Positions 16,145-23,730 of a stretch of 44,226 nucleotides of DNA are shown here, one piece after another. The stretch is from positions 118,885-163,110 of the forward strand of contig MELR01000007.1 of NCBI GenBank assembly GCA_001767695.1, read 5' to 3'. The position numbers and the translations under genes were made by a program. A model generated the notes under the pieces. The model was not told the origin of the DNA and ran no database searches. It was given only the letters and a program-made list of their open reading frames with translations. Numbering within the stretch: position 1 is the stretch's first letter; each line of letters starts with the position of its first letter. This stretch comes from Actinobacteria bacterium RBG_16_68_21. GTDB taxonomy: Bacteria; Actinomycetota; Acidimicrobiia; Spongiisociales; UBA11373.

Positions 16145-17325
16145 GCTGGTCCTTCCACCTTGCTGCGGGTGAACAGCGCATCGAGGACATGGACGACTCC
16201 GGCAACGACCTGCATCGACCGCACCGATCGGAAGTAGTCGAAGCCGTGGTTTCCCCATGGCACCTCGAGGTGTCCCACCGGCGGACCGCCTGCCGCTCGC
16301 AGGGCGGCGACGAGGCCGCGCGACGAGCCGGGATCGACGAGCGTGTCGGTGGCACCGTGGACCACCAAGAACGGAGGGCGATCGGCGTTGGCCATCTTGA
16401 CCGGTGACGCCCGACGCCACCCTTCGGGATCGCCCAACGGATCCGACTTCATCACCGAGCCCACCAGGTACGGCCAGAGAGGCTTGCCGGTGGCATCGAC
16501 GAGGTCGTGGACCCCGTAGAACGGCAGGCACGCCTGCACCCTGGCGTCGCCGTCGGGGAACCCCGGCTGCAGTGATCGATCACCTCCGGTGAGAGCGGCG
16601 AGCGCGGCAAGTTGGCCGCCCGCGGAACCCCCGGCCAGCACGATGAACGAGCCATCGACGCCGAGCTCGGCGGAATTGGCCCTGATCCAGGCGACCACTC
16701 GTTTCACGTCGACGAGGTGATCCGGGAAGGTCGCCTCGGGGCTGATCCGGTATGTGGCCGTGAAAGCCACCCACCCATCGAGGGCCAGCCGGTGCAGCAG
16801 GGGCAGTCCCTGGCGATGCCGGTTGCCGCGCCACCAGCCGCCTCCGTGGACGTGGATGATCGCCGGGCGCGGCTCGTGGAGGCCGGGCAGAGCGATCCGG
16901 TCGACGAGATGGCGCGCATGGGGCCCATACCGCAGGCCCCGCACGACGTCGAGGTCGCGGTCGGGCGACGCCGCCGGGACCAGCGAGCCGATCCGCAGCC
17001 GGGGCAACACGGACGGTTCGCCCAGGAACTGGCCGATCGCGGCCAGGACCGGCCGACGTACTGTCAGCGCCCGGGCGACGGCCACGGTGAACGCCGCGGC
17101 GGCGAGCACCCCGAGTGCCCAGGCGGGGCCCCCCGCCCACCCCCCGGACCATCCGAGGAACGTGAATCCGCCGAACAGGACCATCAGGACGCCGAGAAAC
17201 CAGGGAGCCAGCTCCGAACCGATCATCGCCGGGAGCCACAGCGGCCGGTGACCGGAGGGACGGCGCACCGCAGCGCGAGCGAACAGGGCGATGACGGCGG
17301 TGACCGCAAGCAGCACGAACGACAC
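16141..17325 (-). CDS. Membrane-anchored alpha/beta hydrolase, esterase/lipase type
   Basis: About 394 residues. The GTG at 17325 is chosen because upstream codons to 17544 run under the divergent gene; no strong ribosome site is seen, so the start is uncertain. Residues 1-95 hold about four hydrophobic segments, then a linker, then an Aes/HSL-like hydrolase domain: the oxyanion motif HVHGGGWWRGN (HGGG at 160-163), the nucleophile elbow GGSAGG (Ser234; most relatives have GDSAGG), the Asp in GATDTLVDP and the His in NHGFDYF. The substrate is unknown, probably a short acyl ester. The catalytic side of the membrane is not clear from the sequence. It is followed by the overlapping GNAT gene. Confidence 0.82.
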   Translation of the reverse strand: MSFVLLAVTAVIALFARAAVRRPSGHRPLWLPAMIGSELAPWFLGVLMVLFGGFTFLGWSGGWAGGPAWALGVLAAAAFTVAVARALTVRRPVLAAIGQFLGEPSVLPRLRIGSLVPAASPDRDLDVVRGLRYGPHARHLVDRIALPGLHEPRPAIIHVHGGGWWRGNRHRQGLPLLHRLALDGWVAFTATYRISPEATFPDHLVDVKRVVAWIRANSAELGVDGSFIVLAGGSAGGQLAALAALTGGDRSLQPGFPDGDARVQACLPFYGVHDLVDATGKPLWPYLVGSVMKSDPLGDPEGWRRASPVKMANADRPPFLVVHGATDTLVDPGSSRGLVAALRAAGGPPVGHLEVPWGNHGFDYFRSVRSMQVVAGVVHVLDALFTRSKVEGPA

Positions 17326-17379
17326 AGCGGGAGGGTACGGGAACCAGACCCCTACCGAGCCCGTCCACCTTCCGGCGGG

Positions 17380-17385
17380 TATAGT
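17380..17385 (+). promoter_or_regulatory. Promoter -10 (TATAGT) of the RAM-domain gene
   Basis: TATAGT lies 30 nt before the ATG at 17416, with GAGGAG between. It is in the 90-nt divergent gap with the esterase gene. No good -35 is visible at the expected spacing. Confidence 0.5.
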
Positions 17386-17415
17386 CCGCGTCGAGCCCGC
17401 GTGCAGAGGAGTGAG

Positions 17416-17649
17416 ATGGTCGAAGCGTACATCCTCATCCAGACCGAGGTCGGCAAGGCCGCTCAGGTCGCGATGGAGGTCGGGAAGATCCAAGGCGTTC
17501 GTGCCGCAGAGGCCGTCACCGGCCCCTACGACGCAATCGTCCACGCCGTGGCCGACGATGTCGATTCACTCGGCAAGCTCGTCGTGGCCAAGATTCAGGC
17601 GGTCGAAGGGATCACCCGTACCCTGACCTGCCCAGTGGTCAAGCTCTAG
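17416..17649 (+). CDS. Stand-alone AsnC/Lrp ligand-binding (RAM) domain protein
   Basis: A 77-residue protein begun at the ATG 17416 behind GAGGAG. The sequence VEAYILIQTEVGKAAQVAME, VTGPYDAIVHAVADDVDSLG and KIQAVEGITRTLTCPVVKL is the beta-alpha-beta RAM fold of Lrp/AsnC regulators, without the helix-turn-helix. Such single-domain proteins form oligomers that bind amino acids or other small ligands; they are widespread in actinobacteria, with poorly known roles. The neighbours give no clue to the ligand. Confidence 0.9.
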   Translation: MVEAYILIQTEVGKAAQVAMEVGKIQGVRAAEAVTGPYDAIVHAVADDVDSLGKLVVAKIQAVEGITRTLTCPVVKL

Positions 17650-17674
17650 GAACGAAACTGACTGTCTCTTCGAG

Positions 17675-17694
17675 GCCGGGTGCGCGCGCCCGGC
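17675..17694. terminator. Hairpin between convergent RAM-domain and ddl genes
   Basis: The inverted repeat GCCGGG(8-nt loop)CCCGGC lies in the 46-nt gap between the two stop codons. No U-run follows on the plus strand beyond TT. It can act as a bidirectional terminator in a high-G+C genome. Confidence 0.6.
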
Positions 17695-17695
17695 T

Positions 17696-18709
17696 TCAGC
17701 GCGTCAGGGCGAGATTCACCAGCTCGTCGCAGAGCTCGGCGTAGGGCATCCCCGTCGCCGCCCACATCATCGGGAACATCGACTTCGGCGTGAAACCGGG
17801 CATCGTGTTGACCTCGTTGATGATGAACCCCCGTCCCCCCTGCTCGTAGAAGAAGTCGACGCGGGCGAGGCCGAGGCCCTCCAGCGCTTCGAACGCCCGG
17901 CAGGCGAGCGACCGGACCACCGCCTCTTCCGAGGGGTCGAGGGGCGCCGGAACCAGCAGGCGGGTGTTGTCGTCGCGGTACTTGGCGTCGTAGGTGTACC
18001 AGCCGTCGGCGACGACGATCTCCCCGGGAACCGAGGCTCGGGGGCCCTCGAGGACCGCCACCTCGATCTCACGGCCGACCACCTCGGCTTCCACCAGCAC
18101 CTTGTGATCGTGGCGCAAGGCGTCGTGGATCGATTCCTTGAGCGCGGCCTCGTCGGCGGCGCGGGCGATTCCCACCGATGAGCCGAGGTTGGCCGGCTTG
18201 ACGAACACCGGATAGCCGAGGTCATCTCCCACCCTCTCGGCCACATCGCCCGGCCCGTCGAGGAACTCCGGGGCGCGTACCACCAGGTACTTCCCGACGG
18301 GAAGCCCGGCCTGGCGGAAGAGGCGCTTGGCGACGTCCTTGTCCATGGCGATCGCCGACCCCAGGACCCCGGCGCCGACATACGGAAGGCCGGCCATCTC
18401 GAACAACCCCTGGATCGTCCCGTCTTCGCCGAATGGACCGTGCAGCACCGGGAAGGCGACGTCTACCGGGAGCTCGTCGTCGGCGGCGATCAACCGGCCT
18501 CCGGGGACCTCGACGCGAATCGACGGTCCCGTGGCCGACAGCGGGCGCTGGTCGCGGTCTGCGAGGTGCCAGGTTCCGTCCCGGTCGATTCCCACGGGAA
18601 CGACCGAGTGTCCCCGGCTCTCGAGAGCCTCGAGCGTGGAGACGGCCGAGATGCAGGAGACCTCATGCTCGGCCGATCTGCCGCCGAAACAAAGTGCAAC
18701 TCGAGCCAT
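17696..18709 (-). CDS. ddl: D-alanine--D-alanine ligase
   Basis: A 337-residue ATP-grasp enzyme making the D-Ala-D-Ala dipeptide for peptidoglycan. The start at ATG 18709 gives MARVALCFGGRSAEHEVS, the family N-terminus with the EHEVS motif. Further motifs: VLHGPFGEDGTIQGLFEMAG, FVKPANLGSSVGIARA and INEVNTMPGFTPKSMFP, with the metal ligands. The Tyr of the omega loop (DAKYRDDNTRLLVPAPL) is present. A minus-strand TACACT at 18751-18746 is a possible -10, and AGGA lies before the ATG. Confidence 0.95.
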   Translation of the reverse strand: MARVALCFGGRSAEHEVSCISAVSTLEALESRGHSVVPVGIDRDGTWHLADRDQRPLSATGPSIRVEVPGGRLIAADDELPVDVAFPVLHGPFGEDGTIQGLFEMAGLPYVGAGVLGSAIAMDKDVAKRLFRQAGLPVGKYLVVRAPEFLDGPGDVAERVGDDLGYPVFVKPANLGSSVGIARAADEAALKESIHDALRHDHKVLVEAEVVGREIEVAVLEGPRASVPGEIVVADGWYTYDAKYRDDNTRLLVPAPLDPSEEAVVRSLACRAFEALEGLGLARVDFFYEQGGRGFIINEVNTMPGFTPKSMFPMMWAATGMPYAELCDELVNLALTR

Positions 18710-19074
18710 TGAGGTGGTCCTGACCGTCAGTCCGTTTGCCGCCGGAGTGTACCGGCACCCTTCGGCTGGCACCCGACCTCGATCGCGGTCGCGTTGGCCG
18801 CCGCAGCCCATTCCCCGGCCTCGATCAAGGCGGCCGCGGATGCTGCGATTCCGGTGATCTCGAGTCCCACCGGAGCCGCGGCCGTCGCGGTGACGGCGGG
18901 GTGCGGCCACCTCGCCGTCACAGTCGCGGCCACGGAACCCGCTCTCCCCGGAGGCGGCAACCGCCCTCCAGGCGGGCCCGGCTCACACCTGGATTCGCGA
19001 CGTGCCGGTCACCGCCATCACCGGACCGGTTCGTCTGGTTGTCGTGGCCGGGGAGGAGTTCGTCGCCGGTCGAT
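18710..19074. other. Unassigned 365-nt region between ddl and fabI
   Basis: No gene can be called safely here. The probable ddl promoter (TACACT, 18746-18751, minus) is inside it. Coding-like third-position G+C is seen in two plus-strand frames in succession: one from about 18750 to 18940 (Ala-rich; contains SPASIKAAADAAIPVI) and one from about 18940 to 19070 (contains VTAITGPVRLVVVAGEEFV). Neither has a good start, and together they look like one gene broken by a frameshift. On the minus strand a 66-codon frame from a GTG near 18930 to the TGA at 18727-18729 would end 17 nt before ddl. Either reading is weak. Confidence 0.35.
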
Positions 19075-19878
19075 CTAGGGAGCGTCGCCCGCCATCGCGG
19101 TGCCGGGACCGGCGGCGATGGCATGGAACCCGCCGTCGACGTGGATCACCTCGCCGCTGGTCATCGGTGCCCAATCCGACAGCAGCAAGGCGATCATCCG
19201 CGCCACCGGATCCGGATTCGCGGTGTCCCAACCGAGGGGGGCGCGCTCCGCCCACACGTCGTTGAAGCGAGCGAAGCCGGGGATGTTCTTCGCCGCCACC
19301 GTGGCCAGCGGTCCGGCCGAGACCGCATTGACCCGAATGTGGTCGGCGCCGAGGTCGCGGGCCAAATAGCGGGTGACCGCGACCAAGGCGGCCTTGGCGA
19401 CGCCCATCCAGTCGTACGCCGGCCAGGCCTGGGTGTTGTCGAAGTCGATCGTCACCAGGGCACCTCCGCCTGCGGCGCGCAGCAGCGGCAGCAGGCCGAC
19501 CGCCAGCGTCTTGTACGAGAACGCCGACGTCATGAAGGCCGTCGCCGCGCTCTCCGGGGGGGTACTGAGGAAGTTGCCCCCGAGGGCATCCTCGGGCGCG
19601 TAGGCGATCGCGTGGAGCGCCCCGTCGACCGCTCCCCACCGCGCGGCGAGCTCGTCCACCAGCGCTTCCATGTGTGCCGGGGCGTTGATGTCCAGCTCGA
19701 ACACGTCGGGTGGAATGGGAAGGCGGGTGGCGACCCGTTCGGTGAGGCTGAGTCCCCGGCCGAACCCGGTGAGGACCACCTCGGCGCCCTCCTCCTGGGC
19801 GATGCGGGCGGTGTGCCACGCGATCGAGTCGTCGGTGAGGACGCCGGTGATCAAGAGCCGTTTGCCGTCGAGCAGCAT
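19075..19878 (-). CDS. fabI: Enoyl-ACP reductase, InhA/FabI type
   Basis: A 267-residue NAD(H)-dependent reductase catalysing the last step of each fatty acid elongation cycle. The N-terminus LLDGKRLLITGVLTDDSIAW is typical. The catalytic set is conserved, with Tyr155 and Lys162 (Tyr-x6-Lys) in PAYDWMGVAKAAL; Phe146 lies nine residues before Tyr155, the spacing of Phe149/Tyr158 in mycobacterial InhA. The sequence TIDFDNTQAWPAYDWMG is close to InhA rather than to proteobacterial FabI. A minus-strand TAACCT at 19890-19885 is 6 nt before the ATG, so a leaderless transcript is likely. Confidence 0.94.
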   Translation of the reverse strand: MLLDGKRLLITGVLTDDSIAWHTARIAQEEGAEVVLTGFGRGLSLTERVATRLPIPPDVFELDINAPAHMEALVDELAARWGAVDGALHAIAYAPEDALGGNFLSTPPESAATAFMTSAFSYKTLAVGLLPLLRAAGGGALVTIDFDNTQAWPAYDWMGVAKAALVAVTRYLARDLGADHIRVNAVSAGPLATVAAKNIPGFARFNDVWAERAPLGWDTANPDPVARMIALLLSDWAPMTSGEVIHVDGGFHAIAAGPGTAMAGDAP

Positions 19879-19890
19879 CAGGCGAGGTTA

Positions 19891-19952
19891 CCCGTTGCCC
19901 GTTGCCCGTTCTGGAAGCAATGGATTTGACGGACGGCGGACAGCGGACAGCG
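19891..19952. repeat. Two 7-nt tandem repeats in inverted arrangement
   Basis: CCCGTTG occurs two and a half times at 19891-19910, and CGGACAG twice at 19937-19950, 26 nt further on. Read on the minus strand the second unit is CTGTCCG; both units fit YTGYCCG, so the two arrays face each other as a degenerate inverted repeat. They fill the 79-nt gap between fabI and the next gene. A related run occurs at 5919-5935. Confidence 0.7.
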
Positions 19953-19957
19953 CCGCG

Positions 19958-20314
19958 CTAATGGACGTTGGACCAGGCCCGGAGACCCAGGCCCATGACG
20001 AAGAGCAGCAGGAGTCCCCACGCCAGCGCCGGCCGTTTCTCCATCTGGGTGCGATAGATGTAGGCAAAGGTGAACGCGAACAGGATCACGTAGCCGTAGA
20101 ACAGATGGAAGCTGTTGGTCGGCCGGAGGCCCTGGTTGTAGGTCAGCAATCCGAGCGCCACCTGAACGAGCATCGCCCCGACGGCCAGGTAGGTGGCGAG
20201 GCGGAACCAGCGGCCCGCCGCTCGTTTGGTCACCGCCAGTGCCAGACCCCAGACGCCGACCAGGCCGGTGGTGATCACCGCCACGTAGAACCAATTGCCG
20301 TGCAGGGCGCGCAT
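19958..20314 (-). CDS. Four-helix membrane protein of unknown function
   Basis: A 118-residue integral membrane protein with four hydrophobic segments at about 8-28, 40-60, 67-88 and 97-113. Histidines at the start of helix 1 (ALHGN) and at helix 3 (SFHLFYGY) could hold a haem, but this is a guess. No family is recognised with certainty. The minus-strand TAGCAT at 20329-20324 lies 9 nt before the ATG, giving a very short or absent leader. It is divergent from the VOC gene. Confidence 0.78.
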   Translation of the reverse strand: MRALHGNWFYVAVITTGLVGVWGLALAVTKRAAGRWFRLATYLAVGAMLVQVALGLLTYNQGLRPTNSFHLFYGYVILFAFTFAYIYRTQMEKRPALAWGLLLLFVMGLGLRAWSNVH

Positions 20315-20445
20315 CGGCGGGTGATGCTACCGCCGGGCGGATGCTCCCAGTCCCCCGCAGCCGCCAGGGTGCCGGTCGCGACCGGTGGACTTGACCGGAC
20401 ATCCCCCGATAGCATGCCGGCGCATCGACATCGAGGGGAGCAATC

Positions 20446-20826
20446 ATGTTTGCGTCCGCAACCGTTCACGCGGTATTGCCCGCCACCGACTTCGCCAGGG
20501 CACTCTCCTGGTACTCCCACAAGCTCGGACTGGAGCCGGTGGAGCGCAATGACGAGGGGCAGGCCGCGTGGTTCGACGCCGGTGGCAGCCGCTTTCTCGT
20601 CTACGGCACGCAGTTCGCCGGCACCAACCAGGCCACCGCAGCTGCGTTCAACGTCGCCGACTTGGACGGGGCGATGAGTGCGCTGCGCAAGAACGGGGTG
20701 ACCTTCGAGGACTACGACTTCGGCGACTTCAAGACCGAAGACGGAGTGATGACGATGCCCGACGGGACCAAGGCGGCCTGGTTCAAGGACAGCGAGGGCA
20801 ACACCCTCGCCTTGGGCGCCATGTAG
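20446..20826 (+). CDS. VOC (glyoxalase/bleomycin resistance) family protein
   Basis: A 126-residue single-copy vicinal oxygen chelate domain protein, begun at the ATG 20446 behind GAGGGGAG. The pattern VHAVLPATDFARALSWYSHKLGLEP, GGSRFLVYGTQFAGTNQATAAAF and AAWFKDSEGNTLALG is typical of the family; the C-terminal Glu equivalent sits in the DSEGN turn. Such proteins range from glyoxalases to dioxygenases and antibiotic-binding proteins, so the reaction cannot be named. Confidence 0.88.
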   Translation: MFASATVHAVLPATDFARALSWYSHKLGLEPVERNDEGQAAWFDAGGSRFLVYGTQFAGTNQATAAAFNVADLDGAMSALRKNGVTFEDYDFGDFKTEDGVMTMPDGTKAAWFKDSEGNTLALGAM

Positions 20827-20849
20827 GCAGCGGTTCTGCCGGCCCTGGG

Positions 20850-20890
20850 GGCCTCCGCCCCGCCGCGGGGCCACTTGCGCTTCGGAGGCC
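20850..20890. terminator. Hairpin between convergent VOC and YbaK-like genes
   Basis: GGCCTCCG at 20850-20857 pairs with CGGAGGCC at 20883-20890, with an inner CCCCG/CGGGG stem. It occupies the 84-nt convergent gap and can serve both strands; no U-run is present. Confidence 0.6.
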
Positions 20891-20910
20891 GGCCAGGTCG
20901 AGGCCCCAGT

Positions 20911-21372
20911 TCACGCCGGTCTGGTCACCGCGGCCACGGTCGCCCCCAGGTGGGCGATCAACGTTGCCGAGTCGACGTTGATCGCCACCCCGGGCGCCCC
21001 GCCCCCGATCGACGCCATGCCCTCCATGGAGGCGTCGGCGATCACCGGGAGGGCAGACTCGGCGCCGAAGGGGGTGATCGTGCCCGGCCGGTACCCGGTG
21101 GCGGCGAAGGCCTCCTCGGCCGAGGCGAGCGAGAGGCGCGATACCTCGAGCACCGCGCGGAGCTTGGCCCAGTCGATCACCCTGTCACCGGGCACCAGCA
21201 CGGCCACGAAGTCGCCCTCACCCCTTCGCACCACGATGGTCTTGGTCACCTGCGGCAGATCGACGCCGCGGGCGATCGCCGCTTCGGCAACGCTGTCCAC
21301 CGGCCCATACTCGACGATGTGGTGATCGATACCCGACGCGGCCGCGGCGCGGGTCGCCGGAGTATCAGCCAT
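20911..21372 (-). CDS. YbaK/ProX-type aminoacyl-tRNA deacylase
   Basis: A 153-residue protein starting at the ATG 21372, which overlaps the acyl-CoA ligase stop by 8 nt. The family features are present: TKTIVVRRGEGDFVAVLVPGD (conserved Lys of the deacylase site), GYRPGTITPFG and SIGGGAPGVAINVD. YbaK, ProXp and INS-like relatives hydrolyse misacylated tRNA in trans, often Cys- or Ala-tRNAPro. Which tRNA is edited here is unknown. Translation is probably coupled to the ligase gene ahead of it. Confidence 0.85.
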   Translation of the reverse strand: MADTPATRAAAASGIDHHIVEYGPVDSVAEAAIARGVDLPQVTKTIVVRRGEGDFVAVLVPGDRVIDWAKLRAVLEVSRLSLASAEEAFAATGYRPGTITPFGAESALPVIADASMEGMASIGGGAPGVAINVDSATLIAHLGATVAAVTRPA

Positions 21373-22978
21373 CGAGCAGCAGGTCGCGGTACTGCTCACG
21401 GACAACCTTCTTGTCGGACTTGCCGGTGCCGGTCTTGGGCAGCTCGTCGGCGAACTCGATGACGTCGGGCAGCCACCACTTGACCACCCGGTGCCCGAGA
21501 TGCTCGAGAAGCTCCTCGGCGGTGACCGCCATGCCCGGCCTCCTCACCACGAGGGCCAGGGGCCTCTCCTGCCACTTGACGTGCTTCACGCCGATGACCG
21601 CCGCCTCGGCGACCGCCGGGTGGGCCATCAGCTCCCGTTCGAGATCCAAGGACGAGATCCACTCGCCGCCCGACTTGATGACGTCCTTGGCCCGATCGGT
21701 GATCACGATGTATCCCTCCGGGGTGATCTTGCACACGTCACCGGTGCGCATCCACCCGTCGATGAAACTGTCCCTCCGGTCGTCCCGGTAGTACTCGGCG
21801 GCGATCCACGGCCCACGGATCAACAACTCCCCGAATGCCGCACCGTCCCAGGGCAGCTCCTCCCCTGCCTCGTCGACGATCTTCACCTGGAGTCCGGCGA
21901 TGGGCAGCCCGGCGGTCTCCAACCGATCGAGCTTCTCCTCGAACGGCAGGTCGGCGTGCTCGGGGAGCAGGGAAGCCACCGAAGCAACCGGGTTGGTCTC
22001 GGTCATCCCCCAACCCTGCTGCACGAGGATCCCCCGCTCGCGGTGGAACCACTCGATCAGCGCGCGCGGCACCGCAGAGCCCCCACAGAGAAAGACCCGG
22101 ATGCTCGTGGTGTCGGCCCGGGGATGCTCGATGAGGTGCTGTTGGATCCCGGTCCACACCGTGGGCACCCCGGCGGCGAAGGTCACCTGCTCCCGGGCGA
22201 ACAATTCGACGAGTCCCGGCGGCGAGAGATCGGGACCGGGGTACACCAGGCGGGCGCCGACGGCGGTGGCTGCGAAGGGATAGCCCCAGGCTGCGGCGTG
22301 GAACATCGGCACCACCGGGAGAACCGTGTCGTGGGCGCTGATCGGAAAGGCCGCCAGACCGCTGATGGTGTGCAGGTAGGTGGAGCGCTGGGTGTACGCC
22401 ACGCCCTTGGGGTGCCCGGTGGTGCCGGAGGTGTAGCAGAGCATCATCGGCGAGCGCTCGTCGAGCAGCGGCCATTGGCCCCACGGGGTGACATCGGCGA
22501 TGAGGTCCTCGTAGGCGATCACGTTGCGCAGCGTGGTATCGGGCACGGTCGCCGCCATGACCACGATGTGGGCAACGGTGGTGAGCTCGTCGGCGAATCG
22601 CTCTACGAGCGGTACCAGGCCGGGGTCGACGAAGAGCGCCCGGTCGGCGGCATGGTTGACGATGTAGGCGAGCTGCTCGGGGAAGAGCCGGATGTTGAGC
22701 GTGTGGCATACCCGGCCGGTGTTGGCCGTCGCCCAGTAGAGCTCGTGATGCCGCAGGTTGTTCCAGGCGAAGGTGGCGACGGCGTCGCCACCTTCGACAC
22801 CGAGTCCGGTCAGCGCGGTCGCCAGCCGCCGTACCCGGTCGTCGGTGTCGCCGTATGTGCTCCGCCACACCGACAGGTCGCTCTCGACCGAGACGATCTC
22901 TCGTCCCGGGTGTATCCGCACGGCGTGGTCGTAGAGCGTCGACAGCAGCAGCGGGAAGTCGTCCATCATGTGAGGCAC
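21365..22978 (-). CDS. Acyl-CoA synthetase (AMP-forming), long-chain type
   Basis: A 537-residue adenylate-forming enzyme activating a carboxylic acid with ATP and CoA. Motifs: P-loop CYTSGTTGHPKGVAY, VPMFHAAAWG, GWGMTETNPVAS, DGWMRTGDVCKITPEGYI and DRAKDVIKSGGEWIS, then the C-terminal catalytic Lys in LPKTGTGKSDKK. This set resembles the medium/long-chain fatty-acyl-CoA ligases (FadD/AlkK type). The GTG start at 22978 sits 6 nt past GGAGGGG; a minus-strand TAGATT at 23010-23005 is the likely -10. Substrate chain length is not readable. Confidence 0.92.
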   Translation of the reverse strand: MPHMMDDFPLLLSTLYDHAVRIHPGREIVSVESDLSVWRSTYGDTDDRVRRLATALTGLGVEGGDAVATFAWNNLRHHELYWATANTGRVCHTLNIRLFPEQLAYIVNHAADRALFVDPGLVPLVERFADELTTVAHIVVMAATVPDTTLRNVIAYEDLIADVTPWGQWPLLDERSPMMLCYTSGTTGHPKGVAYTQRSTYLHTISGLAAFPISAHDTVLPVVPMFHAAAWGYPFAATAVGARLVYPGPDLSPPGLVELFAREQVTFAAGVPTVWTGIQQHLIEHPRADTTSIRVFLCGGSAVPRALIEWFHRERGILVQQGWGMTETNPVASVASLLPEHADLPFEEKLDRLETAGLPIAGLQVKIVDEAGEELPWDGAAFGELLIRGPWIAAEYYRDDRRDSFIDGWMRTGDVCKITPEGYIVITDRAKDVIKSGGEWISSLDLERELMAHPAVAEAAVIGVKHVKWQERPLALVVRRPGMAVTAEELLEHLGHRVVKWWLPDVIEFADELPKTGTGKSDKKVVREQYRDLLLDG

Positions 22979-23030
22979 GCGCCACCCCTCCCTGTGGTGG
23001 CGCGAATCTAACGACCTGCCCGCCCCGGCG

Positions 23031-23666
23031 TCAGCCGGTGGCCGGCGTTTCGCCGGAACCGAGTATCTCCGCCTTCTTCCGGTCGAACTCGGCCCGCGTG
23101 ATCAACCCGTCCTTGAGCAAGGCGGCGAAACGCTCCAGCTGGGAGGCGGTATCGGTCCGTTCGACGCCGCCGGCCCTCGACAACTCCCTGCTTCGGATCT
23201 CTCGCACCCTGTAGATGAGGCTCTGGAAGGCCTCCGGCTGGGGGATGTCGACGAACCGCGACTGTCCCTGCTCGCCGGCAGACTCGATGAGCAGGTCGCC
23301 CGAGCGCAAGACCCGCTCGAGCACCGTCTGCGAGAACGACATGTCGTTGATGTTCTCGAGCGGAATCTCGACCCCTTTGCGCGACAGAATGCCGCTTCGC
23401 CTGATCAAACGCTCGTTGGTGAGGACGTAGTGGGTGAACCACCAGGCGATGAAGGGATAGAGACCCAACCGGATGAAGGCAGCGACGGCGACACCGGAAA
23501 CCACCCAATCGAAGGTGGAGTCGTCGGGAGCATACCTCCAGGTCAGGATCGCCACCGCGGCTAACAGGACCGTCCAGAAGAACGGAATGATGAGGAGCCG
23601 CCAGTGTGGCCGGAACTCCCGGATGACTGATTCGCCCTCGGTCAGGAAACGCTCGGGGTACGACAT
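23031..23666 (-). CDS. Bacterial PH-domain membrane protein with SHOCT tail
   Basis: A 211-residue protein begun at ATG 23666, preceded 6 nt upstream by TACGAT (23678-23673, minus), a leaderless-type signal. Two membrane segments at about 24-44 and 54-75 are followed by a YdbS-like bPH domain (LTNERLIRRSGILSRKG, VEIPLENINDMSF, GDLLIESAGE). The C-terminus carries a short SHOCT motif, LERFAALLKDGLITRAEFDRKKAEIL, split here as residues 178-205. The role is unknown; related proteins sit at the membrane in envelope stress. It lies just downstream of the structured RNA. Confidence 0.85.
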   Translation of the reverse strand: MSYPERFLTEGESVIREFRPHWRLLIIPFFWTVLLAAVAILTWRYAPDDSTFDWVVSGVAVAAFIRLGLYPFIAWWFTHYVLTNERLIRRSGILSRKGVEIPLENINDMSFSQTVLERVLRSGDLLIESAGEQGQSRFVDIPQPEAFQSLIYRVREIRSRELSRAGGVERTDTASQLERFAALLKDGLITRAEFDRKKAEILGSGETPATG

Positions 23667-23730
23667 GATCCAATCGTAGGCGCGGGAAGCAAGGGGCGCT
23701 CGCGCCGGCACCGAGCACCGGCGAACGCGG

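Noticed and set aside
19878-20447. Longer minus-strand frame over the four-helix membrane protein
   Set aside because: The other frame (19958-20314) has clean membrane segments and a -10 box just before its ATG; this one is Arg/Pro-rich.
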